A DNA stretch of 64,000 nucleotides from Mesorhizobium sp. YM1C-6-2 (GCF_003666685.1 NZ_RCIZ01000001.1:372001-436000), one strand, 5' to 3'; shown: positions 17,583 to 26,195, counted from the stretch's first letter. Numbers and translations are program-made. The notes: generated from the sequence alone by a model not told the origin.

Positions 17583-17856
17583 GGCGTGTTCGCCTCGTGA
17601 TTTCAGTGTTGCCGTATGCCTAGACATACAGCGTTTCGCATCATTCCGGAAATCGGCCCGCACGACGACCAGGCGTTCTGCCGCATCGACATGGGCGAGA
17701 AGGTGATCATCAACATCCGGACGGCCACCGCCCGGGGACCGTGTGCTGCCCAACAGGGCCTGACATCGGCTTGCAATAGGCGCAGGATATAGGCACTTTC
17801 AGTTGGCTTTCCGCACGAGGCGCTGGCGAAGCCCTGATGCCGCAGGAAGGAAGCTG
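17583..17856. other. Intergenic region with insertion boundary
   Basis: This 274-bp gap lies between the divergent DUF1835-like gene and the phosphodiesterase gene. It holds the promoter side of the former, the 76-bp dehydrogenase remnant and about 100 bp leading to the phosphodiesterase start. No transposase, inverted terminal repeat or tRNA is seen that would explain the insertion. Confidence 0.6.
17680..17755 (+). pseudogene. Decayed duplicate of the 2-hydroxyacid dehydrogenase 3' end
   Basis: Positions 17680-17719 are identical to 16704-16743 over 40 bases. After a 10-base deletion the similarity continues to CTGCCCAACAGG with several changes. It has no start codon and the deletion shifts the frame, so it is a remnant. 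It probably marks the original end of the dehydrogenase gene before the DUF1835-like segment was inserted. Confidence 0.85.
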
Positions 17857-18849
17857 ATGAAACCGCTGATTGGCCGCCTCGTCGCCCTGACCTGTCTTTC
17901 GATTGCATCTTCCGCGCAGGCTGGTCCCGGCTTCGACGTGGTCGCGCTCGGCGCGCGCGGCGGCATCGAGGACGGCAATCTCAGCGCCTTCATGATCTCG
18001 CCGGCCGGCGACGGACGCGCAGTGACCTGCGACGCCGGCTCGCTGGTCAACGGCCTGCGTGTCGCCGACGGCAAGGGCGTCTTCGACGCGGTCGAGGTGC
18101 CCCAGGATTCGCCCTATACGCGGGTCGGCTACATGCTCACCGAGCGTATCAAGGGCTATCTGGTCACCCATGCTCATATGGACCACATCGCCGGGCTGGT
18201 GATCGCCTCGCCGGACGATGCGAAAAAACCGATCTACGGCCTCGCCTCGGTCATGGAAACGGTTCAGGGTACCTATTTCAACTGGGACGCCTGGCCGAAT
18301 TTCGGCACTGGCGGCAAGGAGCCGCAGTTGAAGAAATACGAGCTGACCTCGCTCGTATCAGGTGAGCGCCGTGATCTCGAGGGAACCGCGATGCAGGTGA
18401 CGGCCTATCCGCTGTCCCATGGCGGCGTGGAATCGACCGCTTTCCTGATCGAGAGCGGCGACGACGCGCTGCTCTGTTTCGGCGACACCGGACCGGACGA
18501 GGTGGAGAAGTCGACCGCCATCGCCGATGTCTGGACGGCGGTCGTCGGTCTGGTGAAGGAGAAGCGGCTGAAAGCCGTCATTATCGAGGTGTCCTACGAC
18601 AATACGCAGCCCGACAAGCAGCTCTTCGGCCATCTGACGCCGGCCTGGCTGCAGAAGTCGTTGGCCGGCCTCGAAACGGCTGCCGGCGCGGGCTCGCTCA
18701 AGGACCTCCCGGTGGTGATCAGCCACATCAAATATTCGCTGAAGAAGGGCGAGCCGCCGCAGGAGCGCATCCTGGCGGAGCTGGAATCCGGAAACACGCT
18801 CGGCGTGCGCTACATCATCCCGGAACAGGGAGAGGCCTGGCGCTTTTGA
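17857..18849 (+). CDS. cpdP: 3',5'-cyclic-nucleotide phosphodiesterase, class II
   Basis: A 330-residue periplasmic class II phosphodiesterase (PDE1/CpdP family, metallo-beta-lactamase fold). It has a Sec signal (MKPLIGRLVALTCLSIASSA, cleavage after QAG) and the zinc signature THAHMDH with His105, His107, Asp109 and His110. Later ligands are in YPLSHGG and CFGDTGPD, and VISHIKYS is typical of the family. It would hydrolyse cAMP or cGMP in the periplasm. The ATG at 17857 gives a clean signal peptide; a longer reading starting at 17803 does not. Confidence 0.9.
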   Translation: MKPLIGRLVALTCLSIASSAQAGPGFDVVALGARGGIEDGNLSAFMISPAGDGRAVTCDAGSLVNGLRVADGKGVFDAVEVPQDSPYTRVGYMLTERIKGYLVTHAHMDHIAGLVIASPDDAKKPIYGLASVMETVQGTYFNWDAWPNFGTGGKEPQLKKYELTSLVSGERRDLEGTAMQVTAYPLSHGGVESTAFLIESGDDALLCFGDTGPDEVEKSTAIADVWTAVVGLVKEKRLKAVIIEVSYDNTQPDKQLFGHLTPAWLQKSLAGLETAAGAGSLKDLPVVISHIKYSLKKGEPPQERILAELESGNTLGVRYIIPEQGEAWRF

Positions 18850-18852
18850 CGG

Positions 18853-19284
18853 TCAGACAGCGCTGATCTCAAGCAGGCCTTCAGTCGAAACAGAAACGTC
18901 TTTGCCGGCGAAGCTTTGAAAGCCGTTTCGATCCAGCCGCACCGCGACCGGCGTCCTCCAGCCCATCTCCCTGGCGACGATCAGGCCAAGCAGCAGGATG
19001 GCATCCGGTTCGTGGAGAACGAGCGCGGCCGGCGCATGGCCGTTATGGACGAGTTCCAGCAGCACGGCAGAGGCCGACGACGAGCCGATCGTGCCCGGCA
19101 GGAACAGCACACTCCCCGCGACCGAGCGGCCGTGTTCTGGATGGCGCACATCGGCGATGGTTCCGCTCTTTGGATCGACGCCGCCCCAAAAACTGATCGG
19201 CGCTGAGAGCACCAGCGCCGGACCGGAGCCGGGTTCGCCGGCGACAAGGATCTCGCCTTGCGCGGTATCGGCAACCTTGCTCAT
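18853..19284 (-). CDS. Aconitase X swivel-domain protein (AcnX small subunit)
   Basis: A 143-residue DUF126 protein matching the swivel domain of aconitase X enzymes. Conserved stretches include ISFWGGVDPKSGTIADVRHP and VLFLPGTIGSSSASAVLLEL. It pairs with the catalytic subunit immediately upstream, whose stop it overlaps by four bases. Characterised bacterial AcnX enzymes of this two-subunit type dehydrate cis-3-hydroxy-L-proline; whether this one does is inference, because no hydroxyproline genes are nearby. It converges on cpdP with a 3-bp gap. Confidence 0.88.
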   Translation of the reverse strand: MSKVADTAQGEILVAGEPGSGPALVLSAPISFWGGVDPKSGTIADVRHPEHGRSVAGSVLFLPGTIGSSSASAVLLELVHNGHAPAALVLHEPDAILLLGLIVAREMGWRTPVAVRLDRNGFQSFAGKDVSVSTEGLLEISAV

Positions 19285-20537
19285 GCCAGATCCGTGAACA
19301 CCGGTCTGCCGCTCGCCGCGCTTTCCACGCAGTCGCGAAGCGAGCCGTAAAGCACGGCATAGCCGGTATTGCCCGGTGCGTAATGCGCGAACTTGCCGGA
19401 ATTGGTCATCAGCACGGCACCCAGCCGTTCGGGCAGGATCGGCGTGACCACGACGCAGGTGTCGGCGACGATGGTGATGCCCGACGTCTCCAGCGCCCTG
19501 CGCCGCCCCGCGCGGTCCAGTTCCGCCAGCGCATGGCGGCCGGTGCAGGCATAGATCGGCACCGCGAGCCTGCGTCCGGCAACCAGCCGCTCCAGCGCGT
19601 CGAATTCGGCGAGCGACAGATGCGGGCTGCCGATGGCGACGGCGTCGAGCCGGTCGGATGCGGCAGCCGTCGAAAGCGACGCCCGGGCTTTCGCCGCCAT
19701 CTCCTTGGTGACCCGGATGACTGCCTCCGGCTCCCGTCCGCCGAGTGCTGCGGCCAGCGTCGTCGCCTCGGGCGTCACGCCGGCGATATGGAACAGGCCG
19801 ACCGCGCCTGAGGAGGCCGCAGCCGCGCCGAACGCCTTCAGCGCATCCTCGCCAGGATGGGTGTCTACGCCGACGACCACACCGACCGCATTGCCGACCT
19901 CGCGGCCATAGAGGCTGCCCAGTACCGGCCAGGCGATCTCGGAAGCGAGGAAAGTGGTGGGCAGGGCGGAAACGTCGAAGACGAGCGTCGCGCGCCGGTT
20001 CTCTGGCCTGTGCAGTCCGTAGTCCGGTGCGCGGCCGGTGATCGCGGACGCGATATCCAGAAAATCGCCGTAGCGATTCGTCCGCGCCCCGAGCACTGAA
20101 TTGCAGAAGACCACTGCGTTGGACTCGCCCCAGGCGACATCAGTGCCGAAATCCGGCCGGTGCCCAGCCTGGTAGGGCGCGCAGGTCCAGCTCTGCTCGC
20201 AGCCGAGCCTGCGATACGCTTCCGTCATGCGCCGGGCCATGCCCCGCGCCGGCTCCTCCAGCCTGACGCGCGAGCAGCCCATGAGGTCGAGCGCCCCGAC
20301 ATTGAGCGTCGAGCGGACGGCGACGCGCGCGCCACCCTCGACGAGTTTTTCCGCAAAGAGCGTGCCGGAATCCCCGTGATAGAGCGCGCCGTCTATATGC
20401 GCCGAGGCGATCGGGATGAGCCGCGGCGCGCCGAGCAGTCTCGCGCTTTCGGCGACGATGCGCATCGCCATCGCCGCCCCCGCGCCGAACATACCGTCCG
20501 CGACGGCGCGCTCCTCGGCGGTCAGCGTCAGTCCCAC
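19281..20537 (-). CDS. Aconitase X catalytic-domain protein (AcnX large subunit)
   Basis: The 418-residue catalytic subunit (DUF521) that works with the swivel protein downstream. Family motifs include PIASAHIDGALYHGD, GHRPDFGTDVAWGESNAVVF and the near-terminal TNSGKFAHYAPGNTGY; cysteines in SWTCAPYQAG, VFCNSVLG and ADTCVVVTP are candidates for iron-sulfur ligands. The GTG at 20537 follows GGAAG by eight bases; another GTG three codons earlier is possible. It starts 25 bp after the moeB-like gene and is probably in its operon. Confidence 0.87.
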   Translation of the reverse strand: MGLTLTAEERAVADGMFGAGAAMAMRIVAESARLLGAPRLIPIASAHIDGALYHGDSGTLFAEKLVEGGARVAVRSTLNVGALDLMGCSRVRLEEPARGMARRMTEAYRRLGCEQSWTCAPYQAGHRPDFGTDVAWGESNAVVFCNSVLGARTNRYGDFLDIASAITGRAPDYGLHRPENRRATLVFDVSALPTTFLASEIAWPVLGSLYGREVGNAVGVVVGVDTHPGEDALKAFGAAAASSGAVGLFHIAGVTPEATTLAAALGGREPEAVIRVTKEMAAKARASLSTAAASDRLDAVAIGSPHLSLAEFDALERLVAGRRLAVPIYACTGRHALAELDRAGRRRALETSGITIVADTCVVVTPILPERLGAVLMTNSGKFAHYAPGNTGYAVLYGSLRDCVESAASGRPVFTDLA

Positions 20538-20562
20538 GCGAGTCACTTCCGGAAGGCCGCCG

Positions 20563-21324
20563 TCATCCGCGCGCCTTGTAGCGGATCGTGTCGAAGCGGG
20601 CGGCGAGCGCGTCGTAGAGCAGCAGCCGGCCGACCAGCGGCTCGCCGATGTCGGTGATGAGCTTGATCGCTTCCAGCGCCTGCATTGTCCCGACAACGCC
20701 GGTCAACGCGCCCAGTATGCCGGCTTCCGAGCAGGAGGGGACGAGGCCCGCCGGCGGAGGCTCCGGGTAAAGGTCGCGGTAGGATGGATTGGGCCTGCCG
20801 TCGGCTCCGGTCTCATACGGTTTCAGCACGGTAATCTGGCCGTCGAAGCGGCCGACCGTGGCATGCACAAGCGGGCGACTTTCCGCTGCGCAGGCGTCCG
20901 CGATGGCATAGCGGGTCTCGAAATTGTCCGAGCCGTCGGCGACGAGGTCATATTGCGCGACGAGCGCGGCGGCGTTGCCGTTGTCGATATGCATAGCGTG
21001 CAGTTCGACGCCCACATTCGGATTGATGCGTTCGATGGCGGCCCTGGCGCTGTCGAGCTTCGGTTTGCCGACCGAGGTCGTGTCGTGGATCACCTGCCGC
21101 TGCAGGTTGGAAAGGGACACGGTGTCGTCGTCCACGATGCCGAGCGTACCGACGCCGGCCGCTGCGAGATATTGCAGCATCGGCGCCCCGAGGCCGCCCG
21201 CGCCGATCACCAGCACGCGGGCGCGTTTCAGCCTCTGCTGGCCGGCGCCGCCGATCTCGGGCAGCACGATGTGGCGCGCATAGCGCTCGAGTTCTTCCGG
21301 TGAAAGTGGGGCGGCGGCATCCAT
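20563..21324 (-). CDS. moeB: MoeB/ThiF-type sulfur-carrier adenylyltransferase
   Basis: A 253-residue E1-like enzyme that adenylates the C-terminal Gly-Gly of a sulfur-carrier protein such as MoaD or ThiS. The ATP motif is IGAGGLGAPMLQY (about 40-52), the arginine finger region NLQRQVIHD, and the catalytic cysteine is in VPSCSEAGILGAL. The paired CxxC zinc motifs of E. coli MoeB are not evident. It is separated from recF by 31 bp on the same strand and followed by aconitase X genes. The choice between MoaD and ThiS as partner cannot be made from sequence. Confidence 0.87.
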   Translation of the reverse strand: MDAAAPLSPEELERYARHIVLPEIGGAGQQRLKRARVLVIGAGGLGAPMLQYLAAAGVGTLGIVDDDTVSLSNLQRQVIHDTTSVGKPKLDSARAAIERINPNVGVELHAMHIDNGNAAALVAQYDLVADGSDNFETRYAIADACAAESRPLVHATVGRFDGQITVLKPYETGADGRPNPSYRDLYPEPPPAGLVPSCSEAGILGALTGVVGTMQALEAIKLITDIGEPLVGRLLLYDALAARFDTIRYKARG

Positions 21325-21355
21325 GGCCGGACCATACCGCTGCCGCGAAGGCTTG

Positions 21356-22519
21356 TCAGTGCCCCTCGGTCGCGCGCACGCTGCCGTGGTCGACGGTGAG
21401 GAACTGCGCCCGGCCGACGATGCTGGAGAAGAGCGTCGCCTCCGTGCCGGTCATGAAGGTCTGGCAGCCGAGTTCTTCGAGGATCGAGAACAGCGCCGCC
21501 CGCCGGCCGGCGTCGAGATGCGCGGCGATCTCGTCGAGCAGCAGGATCGGCACGCCGCCCGACATCTCACCCGAGAGCCGCGCATGCGACAGCACGATGC
21601 CGACAAGCAGCGCCTTCTGCTCGCCGGTGGAGCAGAGTTCGGCCGGCATGGATTTCGGGCGGTGGCGGACGATGAGGTCGGAGCGGTGCGGCCCGTCGAG
21701 CGTACGCCCCGCCGCGCGGTCGCGCTCGCGGCCGGAAGCCAGCGTCCGGCGGAAGCTCTCCTCGATCTCCACCGCTGGCGCGTGGCCGACCATGGCTTCG
21801 AGCGAGCCGGACACGGCAAGGTCGGCCTGCGGGAACGGCCCTTGCGGCAGCCGGTCGATCATCGCCGCAAGCAGCCGCACCATCTCGGCGCGCGCGGCCG
21901 CGATGGCGGTGCCGGCTTCCACCATCTGCATCTCGATCGCGTCGAAATAGGCCCAGTCGCGCGAACCCTCCGACAGCAGCCGATTGCGGCCGCGCATCGC
22001 CTTCTCGTAATCCTGAGCGCGGCGGCCATGGCCCGGGTCGATCGCCAGCACCAGCCGGTCGAGGAAGCGGCGTCGGTCGCCGGCAGGTCCGGTGAAGAGC
22101 GCGTCCATCGCCGGCGTCAGCCACAGCACCCGCAGCCATTCCAGGAGGTCGTCGGCCGCCGCCTGCGCCGAATTGATGCGCACGCGCCGGCCGCCTTCGC
22201 CGCCCGGCTCCAGCCCGGCCGTCCCGGTGCCGATCTCGAACGGACCTTGCGGGCCGTCGAGGCTGGCATGCACGGCAAAACCGGCAGCGCCACCCTCGCG
22301 CGTGACCTCTGCATAGGGTGCGCGGCGCAGCCCGCGTCCCGGCGAAAGCAGCGAGATCGCTTCGAGCAGGTTGGTCTTGCCGGCGCCGTTCTCTCCCGAG
22401 AACACGACCATGCCCGGCCCGAGGTCGAGCGAAAGCGAGGCGTAGTTGCGGAAATCCGTAAGCGTCAGCCTGCGGATGAACACCGAACCGGCGCCGGTCT
22501 TTTCTGGCGTCGGCGTCAT
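21356..22519 (-). CDS. recF: DNA replication and repair protein RecF
   Basis: A 387-residue SMC-like ATPase that helps load RecA at gaps. It begins with LTLTDFRNYASLSLDLGPG, then Walker A GENGAGKTN (42-50) and the family motif LLEAISLLSPGRGLR. The C-terminal half has the signature and Walker B region STGEQKALLVGI and LLLDEIAAHLD. It lies 29 bp after dnaN in the classic dnaA-dnaN-recF order. Confidence 0.95.
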   Translation of the reverse strand: MTPTPEKTGAGSVFIRRLTLTDFRNYASLSLDLGPGMVVFSGENGAGKTNLLEAISLLSPGRGLRRAPYAEVTREGGAAGFAVHASLDGPQGPFEIGTGTAGLEPGGEGGRRVRINSAQAAADDLLEWLRVLWLTPAMDALFTGPAGDRRRFLDRLVLAIDPGHGRRAQDYEKAMRGRNRLLSEGSRDWAYFDAIEMQMVEAGTAIAAARAEMVRLLAAMIDRLPQGPFPQADLAVSGSLEAMVGHAPAVEIEESFRRTLASGRERDRAAGRTLDGPHRSDLIVRHRPKSMPAELCSTGEQKALLVGIVLSHARLSGEMSGGVPILLLDEIAAHLDAGRRAALFSILEELGCQTFMTGTEATLFSSIVGRAQFLTVDHGSVRATEGH

Positions 22520-22548
22520 GTCACAGGGTCAACTTCGTTCGTGGCGGC

Positions 22549-23667
22549 CTACACCCGCATCGGCATCAGCACGTAGAGCGCGTTTTCGTCCGCCGTGTCC
22601 TGGATCAGCGTCGGCGAGCCGGCGTCGGCCAGCATGAAGCGCGCGTCGCCGCCGGAAAGCTGCGCCGCGACGTCGAGCAGGTAGCGCGCGTTGAAGCCGA
22701 TCTCGATCGGGTCGGAGGAATAGTCGGCCGCGAGTTCTTCGGTCGCGCTGCCGGAATCGGGATTGTTGACTGCAAGCGTCACCTGGCCGTCGGAGATCGA
22801 CAGCTTCACCGCGCGGCCGCGCTCCGACGAGATGGTCGATACGCGGTCGACCGCGGCGGCGAATGTCTGGCGGTCGATGACGAGCGCCTTGTCGTTGCCG
22901 GTCGGGATGACGCGCTGGTAGTCGGGGAAGGTGCCGTCGATCAGCTTCGAGGTCAGCACCACGCTGCCGATCGTGAAGCGGATCTTGGTGTCGGAAAGCT
23001 CGGTGGCGACCGCGACGTCGGGCACATCGACGAGCTTCTGCAGTTCGCTCACCGTCTTGCGCGGGATGATGATGCCCGGCATGCCTTCTGAGCCCGCTGG
23101 CGCCTCCATTTCGGCCCGCGCGAGGCGGTGGCCGTCGGTTGCGACCGAGCGCAGCTTCAGCTTGCCGCCCGTCTCGATGGCGTGGAAGTAGATGCCGTTG
23201 AGGTAGTAGCGCGTCTCCTCAGTCGAGATCGCGAACTGCGTCTTGTCGATCAGCGCCTTCAGCGCCGCCGAATCGATGCGGAAGATGTGCGAGAAGGAGC
23301 CTGCCGAGAGTTCGGGGAAGTCGGACTGGGGCAGGCACTGCAGGCGGAAGCTCGAGCGGCCCGAGATCACCGACATGGCGTTGCCGTCCTCGTCGGTCCT
23401 CAGCATCACCTCGGCGCCCTCGGGCAGCTTGCGCACGATGTCGTAGAGGAGATGCGCGGGCACGGTCGTCGCGCCGGCGCGCTCGACATTGGCCGGGGTC
23501 GCCTCGGTGACCTCGAGGTCGAGGTCTGTCGCCTTCATCTCGAGGATCGCGCCGGATGCGTTGAGCAGCACGTTGGAGAGGATCGGGATCGTGTTGCGGC
23601 GCTCGACCACGCGGTGGACGTGGTTCAGCGACTTGAGGAGGTTCGACCGTTCGAGGATGACACGCAT
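22549..23667 (-). CDS. dnaN: DNA polymerase III beta subunit (sliding clamp)
   Basis: The 372-residue clamp that tethers DNA polymerase III. It opens MRVILERSNLLKSLNHVHRV and contains three clamp repeats; typical stretches are FPDYQRVIP and the C-terminal YVLMPMRV. The ATG at 23667 is chosen over an in-frame TTG two codons earlier. It is 272 bp after dnaA, and the gap holds a strong hairpin, so its expression may be partly separate from dnaA. Confidence 0.96.
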   Translation of the reverse strand: MRVILERSNLLKSLNHVHRVVERRNTIPILSNVLLNASGAILEMKATDLDLEVTEATPANVERAGATTVPAHLLYDIVRKLPEGAEVMLRTDEDGNAMSVISGRSSFRLQCLPQSDFPELSAGSFSHIFRIDSAALKALIDKTQFAISTEETRYYLNGIYFHAIETGGKLKLRSVATDGHRLARAEMEAPAGSEGMPGIIIPRKTVSELQKLVDVPDVAVATELSDTKIRFTIGSVVLTSKLIDGTFPDYQRVIPTGNDKALVIDRQTFAAAVDRVSTISSERGRAVKLSISDGQVTLAVNNPDSGSATEELAADYSSDPIEIGFNARYLLDVAAQLSGGDARFMLADAGSPTLIQDTADENALYVLMPMRV

Positions 23668-23840
23668 GACCAAACGAGCTCGCTTGTAAGTAAGAGCCGG
23701 AGTTCCGGGTCCGGAATTCCGCTACAGGCCTGAAAACAGCTTCGGAATCGCCGCAAAATGACAGGAAAAGAGGCCGGAGCGCAAGCCCGCCGGGCCATGC
23801 CGGGCGGCTTCCCGAGGCTTTCCGGGGGATAAACGGTAAA

Positions 23841-23874
23841 GCTCCCGGCCGGACGACGAGAACCGGCCGGGAGC
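23841..23874 (-). terminator. Strong hairpin between dnaA and dnaN
   Basis: Positions 23841-23852 (GCTCCCGGCCGG) and 23863-23874 are perfectly complementary over 12 bp with a 10-nt loop. In the dnaA direction the stem is followed by TTTACCGTTTATCC, only moderately T-rich. It may be a partial terminator that separates dnaA from dnaN transcription, or an RNA processing or stability element. Confidence 0.55.
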
Positions 23875-23939
23875 TGGCGCTCCGGTCGCCCGGAGCGTGA
23901 TCTTCTTCCGCGGGAGCCCGGCAGGGCTCCGGAAGCGCC

Positions 23940-25469
23940 TCAGGCCTGGTCGTTGATCAGGCGGCGCAGCAATTCCAGCTCCTGCGCCAGCGTGTTGTCG
24001 TTGCCCGACAGGTCCTCGATCTTGCGCACGGCGTGGAGGACCGTGGTGTGGTCCCTTCCGCCGAAGCGGCGCCCGATCTCCGGCAGCGAGCGCGGCGTCA
24101 TCACCTTGGCGAGATACATGGCGATCTGCCTGGGCTTGACGATGGTGCGCGTGCGCCGGTTGGACAGCAGCTCGGTCTTGGACACGTTGTAGTGGCGGGC
24201 CACGATGCGCTGGATGTCCTCGATGCGCACGCGCTTCGGCTCGCCGGAGCGGTAGATATGGCCGAGGATTTCGTCGATGCGCTCGAGCGTCAACTGCGGC
24301 TCGAAGCTCTGGCGGAACAGGAGCTGGTTGAACGCGCCTTCCAGCTCGCGGCCGCTGCCCGTGACGGTGCGCGCGATGTGGGCGAGGATTTCCTCCGAGA
24401 TGTCGATCGACGCATCTTCGGTCTTGGCCACCGTATGGCGCATCTTCAGCATGCCGAGGCGCATCGTGTAGTCCGGCGCCGACATCTCCAGCGCCACGCC
24501 GCCGTTGAGGCGCGAGCGCACGCGCGGCTCGAGCGATTCGAGCTCCGCTGGCGGCCGGTCGGCCGCCACCACGACCTGCTTGGCGCTGTCGAGCAGCATG
24601 TTGATCAGGTGGCAGAACTCGTGCTGGATCGACTTGCCCTGCAGGAACTGCATGTCGTCGATGATCAGGAGATCGATGTCGCGCAGTTGCTCCTTGAGCG
24701 TCAGCGCATTGTTGTCGCGGATGGCGGTGGCGAAGCGCCACATGAAATATTCGGCCGTCAGGTAGACGACGCGCGACTTCGGGTTCTGCCGGAGCGACTC
24801 GGCGGCGATCGCCTGGAGCAGATGCGTCTTGCCGAGCCCGACCGTCGCATGAAGGAAGAGCGGGTTGAAGCGTGACGCGGATTCGGCGACGGCGCGCGCC
24901 GCCGCCAGCGCCACGCGGTTCGACGGACCCTCGACGAAGGACTGGAAGGTGTAGCGCTGGTCGAGCGGCGACCCGAGCACGCCCTGGCGGAACTCGGTCG
25001 CCGGAGCGGCGCCGGTGCGGGGCGAGGGCTGCGGCTCGGCCTTGCCGATCGTGCCCGAGCCGAGCGCGGTCTGCGCCGGGCGAACCGGCTTGCGGGCCGG
25101 CTCCGGCTCGCTCTCGATCGCCGGGCGGACCTGTCGCGTGGCGCTGCGCACGACGATCTCGACGCGCAGCAGGTCGGGCTGTTCCTCCCGCCAGAGACCG
25201 GCGATGAGATCGAGATAGTGGCCGTTGATCCAGGATTTCAGGAAGGCCGTCGGGACCGACAGCCGCACGACGCCCTTGGAGGCCTCGGCGAGCTTCATGC
25301 GCCCGAACCAGCTCGAGTAGACTTCGCTGCCCAACCGAGCCTTCAACTGCGTCCGCGTGCGTTCGAAAATCTTCTCCGCCTCGTTCGCAGCCGCCATGTC
25401 GTTGCCCCCGGTCAAGTTTACAGGAAAGAGAAGTCCGCCGTGGGCTTCTCTTTCTATGCCGCTTTGCAT
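23940..25469 (-). CDS. dnaA: Chromosomal replication initiator protein DnaA
   Basis: The initiator ATPase that binds DnaA boxes and opens the origin. Domains in order: an N-terminal domain ([20 protein letters not shown]), a charged Pro/Arg-rich linker at about 112-165, the AAA+ domain with Walker [10 protein letters not shown] (208-216) and Walker [11 protein letters not shown], and the DNA-binding domain IV with [14 protein letters not shown]. Two starts are credible: ATG 25469 (509 residues) and ATG 25397 (485 residues). The second has a stronger GGGGGC site and a perfect hairpin just upstream. The first 24 residues of the longer form look like translated leader. Confidence 0.94.
   Translation of the reverse strand: MQSGIEREAHGGLLFPVNLTGGNDMAAANEAEKIFERTRTQLKARLGSEVYSSWFGRMKLAEASKGVVRLSVPTAFLKSWINGHYLDLIAGLWREEQPDLLRVEIVVRSATRQVRPAIESEPEPARKPVRPAQTALGSGTIGKAEPQPSPRTGAAPATEFRQGVLGSPLDQRYTFQSFVEGPSNRVALAAARAVAESASRFNPLFLHATVGLGKTHLLQAIAAESLRQNPKSRVVYLTAEYFMWRFATAIRDNNALTLKEQLRDIDLLIIDDMQFLQGKSIQHEFCHLINMLLDSAKQVVVAADRPPAELESLEPRVRSRLNGGVALEMSAPDYTMRLGMLKMRHTVAKTEDASIDISEEILAHIARTVTGSGRELEGAFNQLLFRQSFEPQLTLERIDEILGHIYRSGEPKRVRIEDIQRIVARHYNVSKTELLSNRRTRTIVKPRQIAMYLAKVMTPRSLPEIGRRFGGRDHTTVLHAVRKIEDLSGNDNTLAQELELLRRLINDQA
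25424..25454 (-). promoter_or_regulatory. Perfect 10-bp hairpin between the two dnaA starts
   Basis: Positions 25424-25433 and 25445-25454 pair perfectly over 10 bp (on the minus strand GAAAGAGAAG and CTTCTCTTTC) around an 11-nt loop, 26 bp upstream of the ATG at 25397. If translation begins at 25397 this is a 5'-UTR structure that could tune dnaA translation. Confidence 0.55.
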
Positions 25470-26162
25470 CTTAATCCCCGCTTCCTCGTATCCGCCGTCG
25501 CTGCCCGCCTGACAGCGACTGCCTCAGTTTCGTGCGACTAGCACCCACGATGCCGCTAGTGCGCCATCGCTGGACAAAAGGGTGCTCGGTCCGGCAAACG
25601 GCCAGAGCCGAATTTCCCCGCGCTGTTGCTAACCCCACTCGCTTTCGAATGGACAAAACCTTCCCCCACCGCGGAATCATCCGTGGTCGCAAACTTCGCC
25701 GGATTTGGCTGGTTTGTCGGGTTTGGGGCCCGTCCTTTTCGATGGTCGGACTTTACAAAAAGCGGCGCGGATTGGGCAAGTGCGAGACTAACCAAATTTT
25801 AATGAATCGGGCGGTGCGCAGGGTCGATTCAGGCGGCTTTCCGGAGGCCGAAAACACCAAAGCCTTTGTGATTCAAAACCTTTTCCGACGGACAGAAAAA
25901 TCCCGGCTCCCGTAGGAAATTTTTTTAAATTATTCGCTTGACACCGACTTGTCCCCCAAGCGGTGGGCGGCCTTTGTGGAACCTGTGGATAACCCTTTGC
26001 AAACATCTGAAAACAAAGGGAAATTTTTGTGCGGGTTTACCCCCTGAAAAAGCGGCGGCAGGCCCTGCGCAGTTAAGAAACAGCGCATATGCCGGCAAAG
26101 CAACAGGGTGGTTGGAAAGACAGCGGAAAACGTCCCGGAAGGCTCTTCGCAAGCCATTGTCC
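25470..26162. other. dnaA upstream region with DnaA box, AT-rich block and inverted repeats
   Basis: A 693-bp stretch without a supportable gene. It holds a perfect inverted repeat ACTAGC/GCTAGT (25537-25560), an AT-rich block around 25916-25934 (AAATTTTTTTAAATTATTCG), a consensus DnaA box TGTGGATAA (25984-25992) and, directly after it, a 7-bp inverted repeat CCCTTTG/CAAAGGG (25993-26020) followed by AAATTTTTG. The arrangement fits dnaA autoregulation, and possibly an origin, but only one consensus box is present, so oriC is not claimed. Confidence 0.6.
25984..25992 (-). promoter_or_regulatory. DnaA box
   Basis: On the minus strand this reads TTATCCACA, the exact consensus box for DnaA. It lies about 515 bp upstream of the first dnaA start, in the dnaA-rpsT gap, next to an AT-rich block. 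DnaA binding there could regulate dnaA. Confidence 0.6.
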
Positions 26163-26195
26163 GGCAAACAAAAACCCGGCGCGTGGCGCCGGGTT
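26163..26195 (-). terminator. Rho-independent terminator of rpsT
   Basis: AACCCGGCGC (26173-26182) pairs with GCGCCGGGTT (26186-26195) around a 3-nt loop, and on the minus strand the stem is followed by a T-rich run (complement of 26163-26172). It lies about 30 bp after the rpsT stop. Confidence 0.85.

Noticed and set aside
16801-17680. Insertion sequence or transposon around the DUF1835-like gene
   Set aside because: No transposase frame, no terminal inverted repeats; the duplicated ends derive from the host gene and are far longer than a typical target-site duplication.
25532-25915. Plus-strand open frame of 127 codons in the dnaA upstream region
   Set aside because: It has no domain, a composition unlike the genome's genes and overlaps regulatory-type repeats.
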